Source: Salinispora mooreana
Lineage (GTDB): Bacteria; Actinomycetota; Actinomycetes; Mycobacteriales; Micromonosporaceae
Length of the DNA: 64,000 nucleotides
Reading direction: 5' to 3'
Assembly (NCBI RefSeq): GCF_000379065.1
Contig: NZ_KB900614.1
Coordinates: forward strand, 3,436,892 to 3,500,891
A program made the position numbers and the translations under genes. Within the stretch, counting starts at the first letter, position 1, and each line of letters opens with the position of its first letter. Below are positions 8,098-17,976 of this stretch, piece after piece. A model generated the notes under the pieces. The model saw nothing but the letters and a program-made list of their open reading frames with translations, was not told the origin of the DNA and made no database searches.

Positions 8098-9546
8098 CTA
8101 CTGTGGTCTGTCAGGCTGCTCCGGGCCGAGCGCCCGCTTTGCGGCTGCTGGGTCGAGCGCGGGACCGGCGGGGAGCCGGTCGACCAGGCTCGCCGGTAAT
8201 TCAACGCGCCGCACATCGCGATACCCGAGCATCTTTGCTACCTCCTGCGAGGCCAGCGGATACCGGTAGCCGAGGTCGGTAACCAGGCTCAGAGCACCCG
8301 TCGAAGCCTCTGGCGCCGGCATAGCTTCCACCAGGACGCCATGCCCGGGTTCGATAGCCACCCGGTCGGCGAGGGGGATGCCCGTGCTGCTCTGCTCGGC
8401 GGTGCGCACCGGCTCCTGCACCGGCTGCGCCTGCGCTCCTAGGAGCAGGGTCGGCTCGTTTCGCCCGGGCTGGTAGGCCGCACAGACCGCTGGCTGATCG
8501 ACAGCCTCCTGGGCGATCTCGGGACGCTCACCAGGCGCGCGGTGGGGTCCCCCGGCCGGCGGCGGCGCCTTGGGTGCCGCCGCCGCGGCACCCGCCGAGA
8601 GTGAAACCGGCTCCGGTAGCGCCCCATCCGGATAGGCCTGCGTGGCATCCGGATCAGCCAACAGCACCTCGGCCTGGAGCTGGGTCAACGGCCGCAACTG
8701 CTCGCGCTCCGCAAGGTAGTACTGACGGCCACCACTCTGGCTTTCCACGACGAAGACCTGGCCGATCCGGGCTTCCTGCAATGCATCGGATCGCTCACCT
8801 CGGTCGGCTACCTCCGGAATCTTGATCGGTTCACCGGCAGGTAGGGCGTTCAGCCACGCCCCGCCCACCTCGATCACGGGCTCGGTGGTCATGGTGAGGC
8901 CTTCAAGGACGACGTTTTCATCGCCAATCTCGTAGCGGTGATCATGCCAGATCAAATGCACTCGGTTCGTCGTAGTGTCACGGACCAAAAGCGCAGCATC
9001 GCCCATCTCCTGCCCACCGTCGGATGCCGTGCCGACGGTCAGCACCGTGGTAGCGACATTCTCACCCGCCGGGTCACGGGCCAGCTGGGTGCAGAGCGTC
9101 CATAGCCCGGAGAGGAGCCGCTTCGGGTCGGGCAACGCGTCCGGCGCGTCCCGAATGCCGATCGGGGTGCCGCGCGGCGTGCCGACCAACGAGTTGCGGG
9201 AAACGGAGACGGTGGGCGCGGCCTCCCCCAACGCCAACAGCGCCGACGAGTAGTTGACCACCGGGTACAGGCGCCCCTCCCGGTAGATGTACCGAGTACC
9301 GGTCTCCTTCTCCAGAATGACGGCCGCCTGCTCCTTCCACTTCGTGGCGCCACCGGGGCGCAGCAACCCGTAGACGCCCACCGCGGCGAGGCAGAGCACC
9401 GCCACCATGATGCTCGCAAAGCCGGCACCGCCGAGCCGCCGAAACGGCGCGGCGGTCTCTGGGTCAGGCTCCCGGACCACGAGCGCGGAGGTCATCCGCT
9501 GGACGAAAAACTGGTACGACTGGACCTGGTCCCGCCGCGATGGCAT
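8098..9546 (-). CDS. eccB: T7SS membrane protein EccB
   Basis: A 482-aa EccB. It starts with MPSRRDQVQSYQFFVQRM, the cytosolic signature of the family, has one membrane helix at residues 41-62 (FASIMVAVLCLAAVGVYGLL) and a long extracytoplasmic repeat domain (GTRYIYREGRLYPVVNYSSALL; GTPRGTPIGI) with Cys pairs. EccB is part of the inner-membrane core with EccC, EccD and EccE. ATG 9546 has GGGAGGGTGCC in front. The C-terminal end (PAAAKRALGPEQPDRPQ) is typical. It is transcribed with the two esx genes; eccD lies upstream on the same strand, but separated by a pseudogene. Confidence 0.95.
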   Translation of the reverse strand: MPSRRDQVQSYQFFVQRMTSALVVREPDPETAAPFRRLGGAGFASIMVAVLCLAAVGVYGLLRPGGATKWKEQAAVILEKETGTRYIYREGRLYPVVNYSSALLALGEAAPTVSVSRNSLVGTPRGTPIGIRDAPDALPDPKRLLSGLWTLCTQLARDPAGENVATTVLTVGTASDGGQEMGDAALLVRDTTTNRVHLIWHDHRYEIGDENVVLEGLTMTTEPVIEVGGAWLNALPAGEPIKIPEVADRGERSDALQEARIGQVFVVESQSGGRQYYLAEREQLRPLTQLQAEVLLADPDATQAYPDGALPEPVSLSAGAAAAAPKAPPPAGGPHRAPGERPEIAQEAVDQPAVCAAYQPGRNEPTLLLGAQAQPVQEPVRTAEQSSTGIPLADRVAIEPGHGVLVEAMPAPEASTGALSLVTDLGYRYPLASQEVAKMLGYRDVRRVELPASLVDRLPAGPALDPAAAKRALGPEQPDRPQ

Positions 9547-9682
9547 GGCACCCTCCCCTTGCGTACGGTCGGCACAGATAGAGCCGAACCGCGCTGCCTA
9601 CGATAGGCACCGCGACGAGAACCGTGGGCCCGGCGCCGGCCGGCACTGCGTCCAGATCACCTCAGCTGCCCGAGTAGTTCCC

Positions 9683-10103
9683 ATGGTCAGTCGTGACGAG
9701 GCGATGGCCCGGTTCCGAGAGAGCGCCGGACGGAACGCCCCTGCCCCCAGCGGACACCGGACACCTCGTCGTGGTCGTCGACCGAGAGATCGGGGAGGTG
9801 TCCCAGTGGCCATCGCTGCCGGGCGCGATTGTCGCCGACGGTATGCGCGGTACCGCGCCGCCGAGGGCCGGTTCCCGCCAGACGTGCGCGAGGTCCTGGA
9901 CCAAGCCGGGTGGTTCCCTGGTCGGGACATGACCGCCGCCGTCGACCTCTGGCTGAGCCACTTCGCCGACGAGCTCGCCGGGCTGGAGTGCCTCCCCGCC
10001 GCTCGACACCCTGATCGGCGGCGACGATGTCCCGGAGGCGAGCGCCCTCACCTGGCGCGCCGACGACCAGCTCGACGGGATCAGCCGTTCAGCGCACGCA
10101 TGA
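9683..10103 (+). pseudogene. SUKH-3/Imm35-like immunity protein gene with multiple frameshifts
   Basis: Protein-like stretches follow one another in alternating frames: VSRDEAMARFRES, then (shift near 9740) DTGHLVVVVDREIGEVSQWPSLPG, then (shift near 9845) FPPDVREVLDQAGWFPGRD...LWLSHFADELAGLE, then (shift near 9990) DTLIGGDDVPEASALTWRADDQLD ending at TGA 10101-10103. Joined, they resemble SUKH-3 / YrhB-type proteins that act as immunity or T7SS-linked proteins. Three frame changes make it a pseudogene. Its 3' end overlaps the 3' end of eccD by about 20 nt. Ancestral family is inferred from the 'VLxxAGWFPGR' motif. Confidence 0.65.
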
Positions 10104-11469
10104 ACCCATACAGGCCCAGCACACCGCATGTTACCGGCACCACCGCGAGCTGCAGCAGAATGTCGAGTAGGTCCCCGAGCCGGGCCAGCCGGGGTGACGG
10201 GGCTTGTCGGCTGTAGGCGAGCCCGGCGCTGACCGAGATCCCCGCCGCAACCATCGCCACCGGCAGCACCGCCAGCACCCGCACCACCGTCTCGGCATCG
10301 GCCGCGCCGACCAGGGGCAACAGGGCCAGCCCGACGAGCCCTCCGACGAGCATCGGCACCCGGTGCCGGACGGTCGGCACCAGTCGAGCCCGCAGCAGGT
10401 AGCCGAGGGAGACGACTCCGGTCAACACCAGAGCGGAGACCGAACCCGCCGTGGTCAACACGATCAGGCAACCAACGGTGACCACGATCGACCCGAAGAT
10501 CATGCCGGTGAGTACCTCGTCAGCCCGGGCAGTCGCCTGGTAGACCGCCTCCCGCCGCGGCTGCGGCTCGTCGCGCAGCAGGTCCTCGGCGGTCCGGGGC
10601 AGCGCCGGCATCGGCACCTTGCCCAGCCGCACTGCGAGCAGCGGCATCGCCGGCAGCAGCAGCGTCACCCCACTGACCACGATGGCGGCGCCCTGGGCGC
10701 CGTCGAGCGAGCCAAGGGCGAACAACCCGCCGAGCATGCCCCAGATCCCGGCGTAGACCGCCGCGACGAAGACCCGGGCAGCATCCCCCACCCCGAGGAT
10801 GCCGAGTAGGCCGGTGAGGAGCAGGACGGCAGAACCGAGCAGCACGTGCGGCGCGCCGAGTGCCCAGACGGATTCCCCGGTCCCGATCACCAGGATCCCG
10901 CCAACGAAGGCGTAGGGCAGGCCGGCGACGGCCAACACCGCCCCGGCGAGCGAGTCGGCCATTGCCCGGGAGAGCACAGTCCCGGCCAGCAGTAGCCCCG
11001 CGGCGGCACTGAGGGCGATCACGCCGCCGAGCCAGCCGGGCTCGTCCGATCCGATGATGACGGCCAGGCCCGTCAGCAGCAGCGCACTGGCGACAATCAG
11101 CCCCGTCAGCCGGGTCGCGAGTGGATTCCAGGCGATCCCACGGCGACGCGCGCCGGCGGCGACAGCTTCCATCAGGTCGTCGTACGCCAGCTCTGGCCAC
11201 TCGACACGGCGCGGTACCAGGTACAGCGTCTCCCCGTCTCGGATGTTCTGCGCCGCCAACGTACGGTGGAGATCGATGGTGGTGCCGTCGGTACGGCGCA
11301 GTGTCCAGCCACCGTGGGCGGTACCGTCTGACGGGTGCTCCGCTGCCTGCCTTAGCACGGCAGGCAGCATCCCGACCAGCGGTAGGTGCTCTGGGAGGGC
11401 TAAATCGAGTCGCCGGTTCGGGGCGACGACGGCGATGCGCGCGAGTCCGGTTCCGGCCTGGGCTACCAC
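10081..11469 (-). CDS. eccD: T7SS membrane protein EccD
   Basis: A 462-aa EccD. Residues about 8-90 form the cytosolic ubiquitin-like (YukD) domain (LARIAVVAPNRRLDLALPEHLPL...ETLYLVPRR). The rest is about eleven membrane helices (e.g. LTGLIVASALLLTGLAVI, HVLLGSAVLLLTGLLGILG) with a charged cytosolic loop (TAEDLLRDEPQPRREAVYQATARADEVLTG), the family signature between TM 6 and 7. EccD forms the ring-like membrane vestibule of the secretion core. GTG 11469 is preceded by GGAGGGGGCGGC. It is divergent from eccC, and the 137-bp gap between them must hold both promoters. Confidence 0.93.
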   Translation of the reverse strand: MVAQAGTGLARIAVVAPNRRLDLALPEHLPLVGMLPAVLRQAAEHPSDGTAHGGWTLRRTDGTTIDLHRTLAAQNIRDGETLYLVPRRVEWPELAYDDLMEAVAAGARRRGIAWNPLATRLTGLIVASALLLTGLAVIIGSDEPGWLGGVIALSAAAGLLLAGTVLSRAMADSLAGAVLAVAGLPYAFVGGILVIGTGESVWALGAPHVLLGSAVLLLTGLLGILGVGDAARVFVAAVYAGIWGMLGGLFALGSLDGAQGAAIVVSGVTLLLPAMPLLAVRLGKVPMPALPRTAEDLLRDEPQPRREAVYQATARADEVLTGMIFGSIVVTVGCLIVLTTAGSVSALVLTGVVSLGYLLRARLVPTVRHRVPMLVGGLVGLALLPLVGAADAETVVRVLAVLPVAMVAAGISVSAGLAYSRQAPSPRLARLGDLLDILLQLAVVPVTCGVLGLYGFMRALNG

Positions 11470-11606
11470 TGCCGCCCCCTCCGACGAGGAGCGGGCCGAC
11501 CGGGCCCGCGGCTGTCATGACGAAGAGAGGCTACCTACCATGTGCCGGTGGCGTGGGCACCGATTGGCTTCGATTGAGTCCAGGCACCAGCGGGGAGGTC
11601 TGATAG

Positions 11607-14600
11607 GTGAGCACCGTTGTGGTGAAACGTCCGGCCCGGCAACCGGAGCCGGAGTACCCGTCCGGCGAGGTCTTGCTGGAGGCGCCGCCGGAGGTGCCAG
11701 CGCCGGGTGGGCGCAGCTGGGGACAGCTGCTGATGATGCTGCCGATGCTCGCCGGATCATTCGCGATGGCGCTGATGTTCGCCGGTCAGAGCGGCAACAC
11801 CATCCGCTACGTCGCCGGAGCTCTCTTCGGCCTCTCCGCGATCGGGATGCTCGCTTCGCAGATCGCCAATAATCCCGGTGGACCGAGCAGGCAGGAGATG
11901 CTGCAACAACGACGCGAGTACATGACGCACCTGTCGCGGCAACGTCACCGGGTACTCAAGGCGGTTCGTAAGCAGCGAGAAGCCGCGTTCTACCGGCATC
12001 CAGAACCGGGTGCACTCTGGTCTGTCCCGATTGGCCCTCGGTTGTGGGAGCGCCGATCCGGAGACGTGGATTTCGCCACTGTTCGTATCGGTCTCGGGCC
12101 GCAGGAGCTGGCTACGCCGCTGGTGCCCCCGCCGGCGACGACGTTGGAAAAGCTGGAGCCGATGTGCGCCCTGGCTCTGCGCCGCTTTCTGACGACTTAT
12201 GGTGAGGTGCCGGACCTACCGGTGACGATGGCTCTCAACGGCTTCGCCCGGGTGCATCTCCACGGGGACGCCGAAGCGACGCGAGGGCTGGTCCGTTCGA
12301 TGCTCGCCCAGGCCACCGCCTTCCACGCCCCGGACGACCTCCTTGTAGCGATCTGTGTCGCCCCCGATCGGCGTGCCGCCTGGGAGTGGACGAAGTGGCT
12401 GCCGCACGGGCTGCACCCGAGCCGCACCGACGCGCTGGGACAGCTGAGGCTCGTCGCGCCCTCCGCGACCGGGCTGGAGGCGATGCTCGAGGACGTGCTG
12501 GCCAGCCGACCCCGATTCAACCCCACCGGCGGTACGTCCCAGGTGAGCGGGCCGCACGTCCTGGTCGTCATCGACGGCGGCGACACCGCCGCCTCAGACC
12601 ACCTGATGACCGAGGGTGGCGTGGAGGGCGTCACCCTGCTCGACCTCTCTAGCCCGGCGCCGCGGCTGCTGGATCGAGCTCGGTTGGTGCTCGAGGTCAC
12701 TGCGGACCACAAAATGGAGAGCACGACGGTGGATGGCACCACCGAGATCGGTCGGGCAGATCAAACTCGGATCACGGAGATCGAGACGCTGGCCATGCAG
12801 CTGACCCCGCTGCGGCTGTCGGCCGCGTCCCGGGGTGGCGACGGCTCACTCACCGCCGAGCTGGGGCTGGTCGACCTGCTCAACATCGGTAACCCGCACG
12901 AGTTCGACCTGGAGGCAGCCTGGCAGCCACGGCCGAACCGGGACCGGCTGCGGGTGCCGATCGGTACGGGCACCGACGGCACCCCGATCGAACTCGACCT
13001 CAAGGAGTCCGCGCAGGACGGCATGGGTCCACACGGCCTACTGATCGGTGCCACCGGATCCGGCAAGTCCGAACTGCTGCGTACGCTGGTGCTGGCGCTC
13101 GCCGCCACGCACAACTCGGAGCACCTGAACCTCGTCCTGGTCGACTTCAAGGGTGGCGCGACCTTCACCCGGCTGGACGCTCTCCCGCACACCAGCGCGG
13201 TGATCACCAACCTCGCGGACGAGCTGCCGCTGGTGGACCGGATGGCCGACTCGATCAACGGTGAGCTGGTGCGCCGACAGGAGTTGCTGCGCGCGGCCGG
13301 CAACTACGCCTCGCAGCGCGACTACGAGAAGGCCCGGGCCGCGGGCGCGCCGCTGGCGCCCCTGCCGAGCCTGCTCATCATCTGCGACGAGTTCTCCGAA
13401 CTGCTCACCGCAAAACCGGACTTTATCGATATGTTCGTACAGATCGGTCGGGTCGGCCGTTCGCTCGGTGTCCACCTGCTGCTGGCCTCACAACGGCTGG
13501 AGGAGGGCCGGCTGCGCGGCCTGGACACCCACCTGTCGTACCGGATCGGGCTGCGGACCTTTTCCGCCATGGAGAGCCGGGCGGTGCTCGGTGCCACCGA
13601 CGCGTACGAGCTGCCCAATTCGCCGGGCCACGGCTACCTCCGCTTTGGTACCGAACCGCTGGTCCGGTTCAGGGCCTCGTATGTCTCCGGCGTCTACCGC
13701 GGCGAGACGGCGACGGCGGTCGCCGCCGGTGACAGCGAGACGCGGGTGCTGGAGTACAGCACCAACTATGTCGCGCCGCCGGTGACACCGACCGAGAAGG
13801 AGGCGACGCCGGAACCGGACGTCGCCGCCGACAGCGGTGAGAGCCTGCTGGACATTCTGGTCAACCGGCTCACCGGCCGGGGCACACCGGCCCACCAGGT
13901 GTGGCTGCCTCCGCTCGCGGAGCCGCCGACGCTGGATCAGCTCCTACCACCGCTGACCGCGGACCCGAACCGGGGGGTCACGGTGGCGCACGCCGGCCTG
14001 GTCGGCGAGCTTCAGGTGGCCACCGGCATCATCGACAAGCCGTTCGAGCAGCGTCGAGACGTGCTCTGGTGTGACCTGGCGGGTGCCGCCGGCCACGCAG
14101 TGATCGTGGGTGGTCCGCAGAGCGGCAAGAGCACCCTGCTGCGGACGATCGTTACTTCGCTGGCGCTGACCCACACGCCACGTGAAGCTCAGGTCTACTG
14201 CCTCGACCTGGCCAGCAATGCGCTCTCCTCCCTGCGCGACCTGCCGCACGTCGGCGCGGTGGCGACCCGACTCGACGCCGGTCTGGTCCGGCGGACGATC
14301 GCCGAGTTGCAGCTACTGATGGGCGTACGGGAGCGGCGGTTCGGTGAACGCGGGGTCGACTCGATGGCCGCATACCGGCGCGCTCGCCGGCACGGCCAGC
14401 ACACCGATGACCCGTTTGGCGATGTCTTCCTCGTCATCGACGGCTGGTCCGCCATTCGTACCGAGTTCGAGGACCTTGAGCGGGCGATCAGCGACATCGC
14501 CAACCGTGGGCTCTCCTTCGGCATCCACCTGATCGTCACCGCCGGACGCTGGATGGACCTGCGTCCGGCCGTCCGGGATGTATTCGGCACCCGGCTGGAG

Positions 14601-15569
14601 CTCTGGCTCGCGGATGCGGGTGACTCCATGCTGGACCGCCGCGCGGCGATCAACGTGCCGGAGAAGTCTCCCGGTCGGGGAATCAACCCCGACGGTCAGC
14701 ACTTCCTCGCCGCGCTGCCCCGCGCCGACGGCGCCCAGGAGCCGGAGAGCCTGCCCGAAGGAGCTCGCAAGCTGATCAACGACCTCGCCACCGCCTGGGA
14801 GGGGCCGGGAGCTCCGCCGATCCGCCTACTCCCGCCGGTGGTCCCGTATGGCAGCCTGCCGTCCACCGGACGGTCCGGCGTGCCGATCGGCATCGCTGAG
14901 CTGGACCTCCAGCCGGTACACCTGGACTTCGCCACCGACCCGCACTTCCTGCTCTTCGGCGACGGGGAGTCCGGCAAGAGCACCTTCCTACGGGCACTGG
15001 CCCAGTCGATCGTCGACCGCACCGAACCGAACGAGGCCCGGCTGGTCCTCGTCGACTATCGCCGCAGCATGCTCGGCGACATCACCACTGATCACCTGAT
15101 CGGGTACGGATCGTCAGCGCAGCTCACCGAGAACATCGTCGCCGAGGTAGCCACCGTGATGCGGGACCGGCTGCCCCCCGCCGACATCAAGCCCGACGAG
15201 TTGCGGGCGCGCAGCTGGTGGAAGGGGCCCGAGCTCTACGTCCTGGTTGACGACTATGACCTGGTGGCGGGGGCGGGCAGCAATCCGCTGATGCCGCTGC
15301 TGGAGTTCCTGCCGCAGGCCCGGGACATCGGCCTACATGTGATCCTCGCCCGCCGCACCGGCGGCGCGAGCCGGGCCCTCTACGAGCCGGTGCTGATGCG
15401 GCTGCGGGAGATCAGCACCCCGGGCATCGTGATGTCCGGCAACCGGGACGAGGGGGTGCTGCTCGGCACCGTTCGCCCCGGGCCACTACCACCGGGTCGG
15501 GGCTGGTTGGTCACCCGGCGGGAGGGCACCCGGTTGGTGCAGTTGGTGAATCTTCCGTCGCGGGCTTGA
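11607..15569 (+). CDS. eccC: T7SS ATPase EccC (three FtsK/SpoIIIE domains)
   Basis: The 1320-aa motor of the ESX machine in single-chain form (EccCa and EccCb fused). Two membrane helices at residues about 38-80 precede a DUF region and three P-loop domains. Walker A sites: GATGSGKS at 481-488, GGPQSGKS at 835-842, GDGESGKS at 1118-1125. Domain 1 has a full Walker B with catalytic Glu (LLIICDEFSEL). Domains 2 (FLVIDGWSAI) and 3 (LVDDYDLV) lack the Glu, as is known for substrate-binding, mostly inactive domains of EccC. GTG 11607 follows GGGGAGG with good spacing. It drives export of the WXG100 proteins. Confidence 0.96.
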   Translation: MSTVVVKRPARQPEPEYPSGEVLLEAPPEVPAPGGRSWGQLLMMLPMLAGSFAMALMFAGQSGNTIRYVAGALFGLSAIGMLASQIANNPGGPSRQEMLQQRREYMTHLSRQRHRVLKAVRKQREAAFYRHPEPGALWSVPIGPRLWERRSGDVDFATVRIGLGPQELATPLVPPPATTLEKLEPMCALALRRFLTTYGEVPDLPVTMALNGFARVHLHGDAEATRGLVRSMLAQATAFHAPDDLLVAICVAPDRRAAWEWTKWLPHGLHPSRTDALGQLRLVAPSATGLEAMLEDVLASRPRFNPTGGTSQVSGPHVLVVIDGGDTAASDHLMTEGGVEGVTLLDLSSPAPRLLDRARLVLEVTADHKMESTTVDGTTEIGRADQTRITEIETLAMQLTPLRLSAASRGGDGSLTAELGLVDLLNIGNPHEFDLEAAWQPRPNRDRLRVPIGTGTDGTPIELDLKESAQDGMGPHGLLIGATGSGKSELLRTLVLALAATHNSEHLNLVLVDFKGGATFTRLDALPHTSAVITNLADELPLVDRMADSINGELVRRQELLRAAGNYASQRDYEKARAAGAPLAPLPSLLIICDEFSELLTAKPDFIDMFVQIGRVGRSLGVHLLLASQRLEEGRLRGLDTHLSYRIGLRTFSAMESRAVLGATDAYELPNSPGHGYLRFGTEPLVRFRASYVSGVYRGETATAVAAGDSETRVLEYSTNYVAPPVTPTEKEATPEPDVAADSGESLLDILVNRLTGRGTPAHQVWLPPLAEPPTLDQLLPPLTADPNRGVTVAHAGLVGELQVATGIIDKPFEQRRDVLWCDLAGAAGHAVIVGGPQSGKSTLLRTIVTSLALTHTPREAQVYCLDLASNALSSLRDLPHVGAVATRLDAGLVRRTIAELQLLMGVRERRFGERGVDSMAAYRRARRHGQHTDDPFGDVFLVIDGWSAIRTEFEDLERAISDIANRGLSFGIHLIVTAGRWMDLRPAVRDVFGTRLELWLADAGDSMLDRRAAINVPEKSPGRGINPDGQHFLAALPRADGAQEPESLPEGARKLINDLATAWEGPGAPPIRLLPPVVPYGSLPSTGRSGVPIGIAELDLQPVHLDFATDPHFLLFGDGESGKSTFLRALAQSIVDRTEPNEARLVLVDYRRSMLGDITTDHLIGYGSSAQLTENIVAEVATVMRDRLPPADIKPDELRARSWWKGPELYVLVDDYDLVAGAGSNPLMPLLEFLPQARDIGLHVILARRTGGASRALYEPVLMRLREISTPGIVMSGNRDEGVLLGTVRPGPLPPGRGWLVTRREGTRLVQLVNLPSRA

Positions 15570-15723
15570 GCACCCGGCGGGGTTGCGCGATGACACCATG
15601 CTCTACCAGAGTGGATACTCAGCCCGTGGCTACAAGAATGCGCGATTAGGACATTAGTCAAATAGCTACAGTCGCGCGACTGGCCGAGTGCGCCGCTGAC
15701 GGGTGAGCGATCGGGGGAGACAC

Positions 15724-16356
15724 ATGGGCGACGACTGGCTCGCCGGGGAAAAGATCGACGTCGACATCCAGCGGCTCGACGACTTCGCGGCTGCCCTCAT
15801 GGACGAGCTGAACGCGAACTTTACGCCTAGCCATCAGCACGGCGTGGTTCCGCTGCTCCAAGTACAGGCGCCGTTCGGCGCGGGTGGAATGAAGGAAGGC
15901 CAATACTTTCGGACCAGACACGACCACAGCCGTGCGGCGATACAACAGCTACTCGCAGACGTGACGAAGGGACTGGCGTCTCTCAGCGTTGCAGCCAAAT
16001 CGATCTCCGTTGGCTACCTCACTGAAGACGCTCTCACTGAGGCGACCAATAATGACGTATTCAACGCCTTTTCAAAGGTCGAAGGGAAACTGGCTTTCGA
16101 CAGCAGCTGGCAGCAGGGCGACGACGGACCGGAAAACTCGGCTGACTCGCTTTCGGAAGCGCGCTTCGACTCAGCCGCCACCCACCTCGAAGAAAATTTC
16201 ATCCCCAGCGAAAACGGTGGCAGCACCGAGAGGCCTCCGATGCTCGACCAGCCCAAGATAATCGGCGAGGGCGCCGCTGTATACCAGATCCAGGGAGACG
16301 ACGAGGGGATGCACGCCGACGCATTAGCTCCGCCAGATATTGATCCACGGGGTTGA
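15724..16356 (+). CDS. T7SS-locus helical protein, possible ESX-type substrate
   Basis: A 210-aa soluble protein without signal peptide or membrane helix. The first 120 residues look helical and ESX-like (KIDVDIQRLDDFAAALMDELN; then SRAAIQQLLADVTKGLASLSVAAKSISVGY), ending in a disordered acidic tail. I do not recognise a named family. It lacks an exact W-X-G; its position directly upstream of the Pro-rich WXG-type protein (29 nt gap) suggests a partner or co-secreted pair, in the way of PE/PPE or LXG-partner genes. ATG 15724 follows GGGGGAGACAC; GTG 15703 is an alternative. Confidence 0.75.
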   Translation: MGDDWLAGEKIDVDIQRLDDFAAALMDELNANFTPSHQHGVVPLLQVQAPFGAGGMKEGQYFRTRHDHSRAAIQQLLADVTKGLASLSVAAKSISVGYLTEDALTEATNNDVFNAFSKVEGKLAFDSSWQQGDDGPENSADSLSEARFDSAATHLEENFIPSENGGSTERPPMLDQPKIIGEGAAVYQIQGDDEGMHADALAPPDIDPRG

Positions 16357-16385
16357 CGGCGGGACGGGAGTGTTGAGGAGCGGGG

Positions 16386-17876
16386 ATGACAGACCAGTAC
16401 TACGGGTATGCGCCAACCCGTTTGACCCATGGGGTATTTGCCGGTTTCACTGACGACTACCTCGACAACACGGCCACGGCCTATGCGCCCACGCAGTGGG
16501 ACACGGTCGACATCGAGCAGATGTGGGAATATGTCCGCAACGAGAGCGACGAGCGCACCGTCGCCCTCGCTGAGGCCTGGCGCCGCACCGGTGTCCTGCT
16601 ACAGGCCACGCGGGAGAGTCTGAAACGGCACGCCGACGGGCTGGCAGCGAGGTGGCAGTCGCCCGCGGGTCACTACTTTATGACCCGGGTGGGTGCGGCC
16701 CTCCACTCGTTGGACGAGTGGAGGGAGGTCGCCGACCGGCACGCCAGTGGCCTGGAGCAGGTCGCCAGCAAGATCACGCAGACCCAGCGGGACATGCGCG
16801 AGCTCTGGCTGACATACCAAACCGAGCAGGAGCGCCAAAACCAGAAACGCAAGGCTGACGAGGGACTACAGCTCAGCGACATTTTTGGGTTGAACAACGG
16901 CAAGTCGTTCAAGGAAGTGCAGAAGGAGTTTCATGAACGTGCTAAGAATATCGTCAAGCCGCTAGCTGAGCTGTATATCGACGTTTCCTATACGAATATC
17001 TACCGCGGTGGCAGATACAAAGGGCCAACGGAAATGGCCGAGGTCAACCTCGAACAGCTCCCGCAGCCCGCTCGGCCGAACGCACCGATCGGGCTGCAGC
17101 CGCCCGCACCGACCATGCCCGGTGGCCGGCTGGAGCTGCCCAACCACCTCGACGTGACGCCACATCCCTCCCCGCCCGAGCTATCCGACGGCGTCGGGCT
17201 CGCCGGGGGCACCGTGACCGCGCCGCCTCCGACGCTCGGACCCTCGCCGGCCACGCCACCGGTCCCCACCACGCCTACACCTGCACCCCCGCCGGTGCTA
17301 CCGGGCGTCAGCCGCCCAACGAATCTCCGCCCGACCCTGCCGACCACCACCAGCCGGCCCGGTACCCCCCGCACCACGCTGCCGGGAGCCAACAACCCCG
17401 GCGCCCCCAACCCAACCCATCGGGGCCCCTCAGCGAACCGCGCGACCCTGCCCGGCAACACCGGCGCCCCAGGACCACACAGCCCCCGCCCCGGCCCGTC
17501 CCGCACAGGATCCCCCAAGCCGACACCACCACCGCCCACCCTCGACGGCAAGCACAGCACCAGCCCGTCAAGCATCGGCCACCCCACCCCACCAGCCGCC
17601 AACCGCCCCACCCCGTCAACCGGCAGCGGCACCCGAGCCGGCGGCACCCGACCGGTGCCCAGCACCGGACCCGCACCATCACTGGGCGGCCGCCGGGGTA
17701 CCCCCACCGCCCCCCGCACCGGGGCACGACAAGCCGCAGCGAAGAAGACGCAGAGCTGGGAATACGGCGGAGGCGACGGCGAGCTCTGGGCCACCGAACC
17801 GCCCCCGACCGGCACCGTCGACACGCCGATTGAGCGGCGACCACGGCACCACGGCAGAGCCCTCGGCCAAGGCTAA
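16386..17876 (+). CDS. Large Pro-rich WXG-type T7SS substrate
   Basis: A 496-aa protein. Residues about 35-200 are helical (IEQMWEYVRNESDERTVALAEAWRRTGVLL, then LAARWQSPAGHYFMTRV), with W-Q-S-P-A-G at the turn, similar to the WXG/PPE-like turn. Residues about 225-470 are a low-complexity Pro/Thr/Gly/Arg tract (about 35 percent Pro) with no globular character. It ends with a more conserved tail: SWEYGGGDGELWATEPPPTG. There is no Sec signal, so export by the neighbouring ESX machine is the simplest idea. A long Pro-rich tail may span or bind the cell wall. ATG 16386 follows GAGGAGCGGGG. Confidence 0.8.
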   Translation: MTDQYYGYAPTRLTHGVFAGFTDDYLDNTATAYAPTQWDTVDIEQMWEYVRNESDERTVALAEAWRRTGVLLQATRESLKRHADGLAARWQSPAGHYFMTRVGAALHSLDEWREVADRHASGLEQVASKITQTQRDMRELWLTYQTEQERQNQKRKADEGLQLSDIFGLNNGKSFKEVQKEFHERAKNIVKPLAELYIDVSYTNIYRGGRYKGPTEMAEVNLEQLPQPARPNAPIGLQPPAPTMPGGRLELPNHLDVTPHPSPPELSDGVGLAGGTVTAPPPTLGPSPATPPVPTTPTPAPPPVLPGVSRPTNLRPTLPTTTSRPGTPRTTLPGANNPGAPNPTHRGPSANRATLPGNTGAPGPHSPRPGPSRTGSPKPTPPPPTLDGKHSTSPSSIGHPTPPAANRPTPSTGSGTRAGGTRPVPSTGPAPSLGGRRGTPTAPRTGARQAAAKKTQSWEYGGGDGELWATEPPPTGTVDTPIERRPRHHGRALGQG

Positions 17877-17882
17877 CCTCCG

Positions 17883-17920
17883 ACGGGCCGGCCACCCCAC
17901 CACGGGTGAGACCGGCCCAT
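17883..17920 (+). terminator. Hairpin after the Pro-rich substrate gene
   Basis: ACGGGCCGG pairs with CCGGCCCAT, with a second inner CACCC/GGGTG pair. It starts 7 nt after the stop codon and may end or weaken transcription before mycosin 2. Confidence 0.5.
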
Positions 17921-17976
17921 ACCATGTGACAACCACCTAGCCGGCCGCGCTGCGACCACAGAGGAGGTAACCGCGA

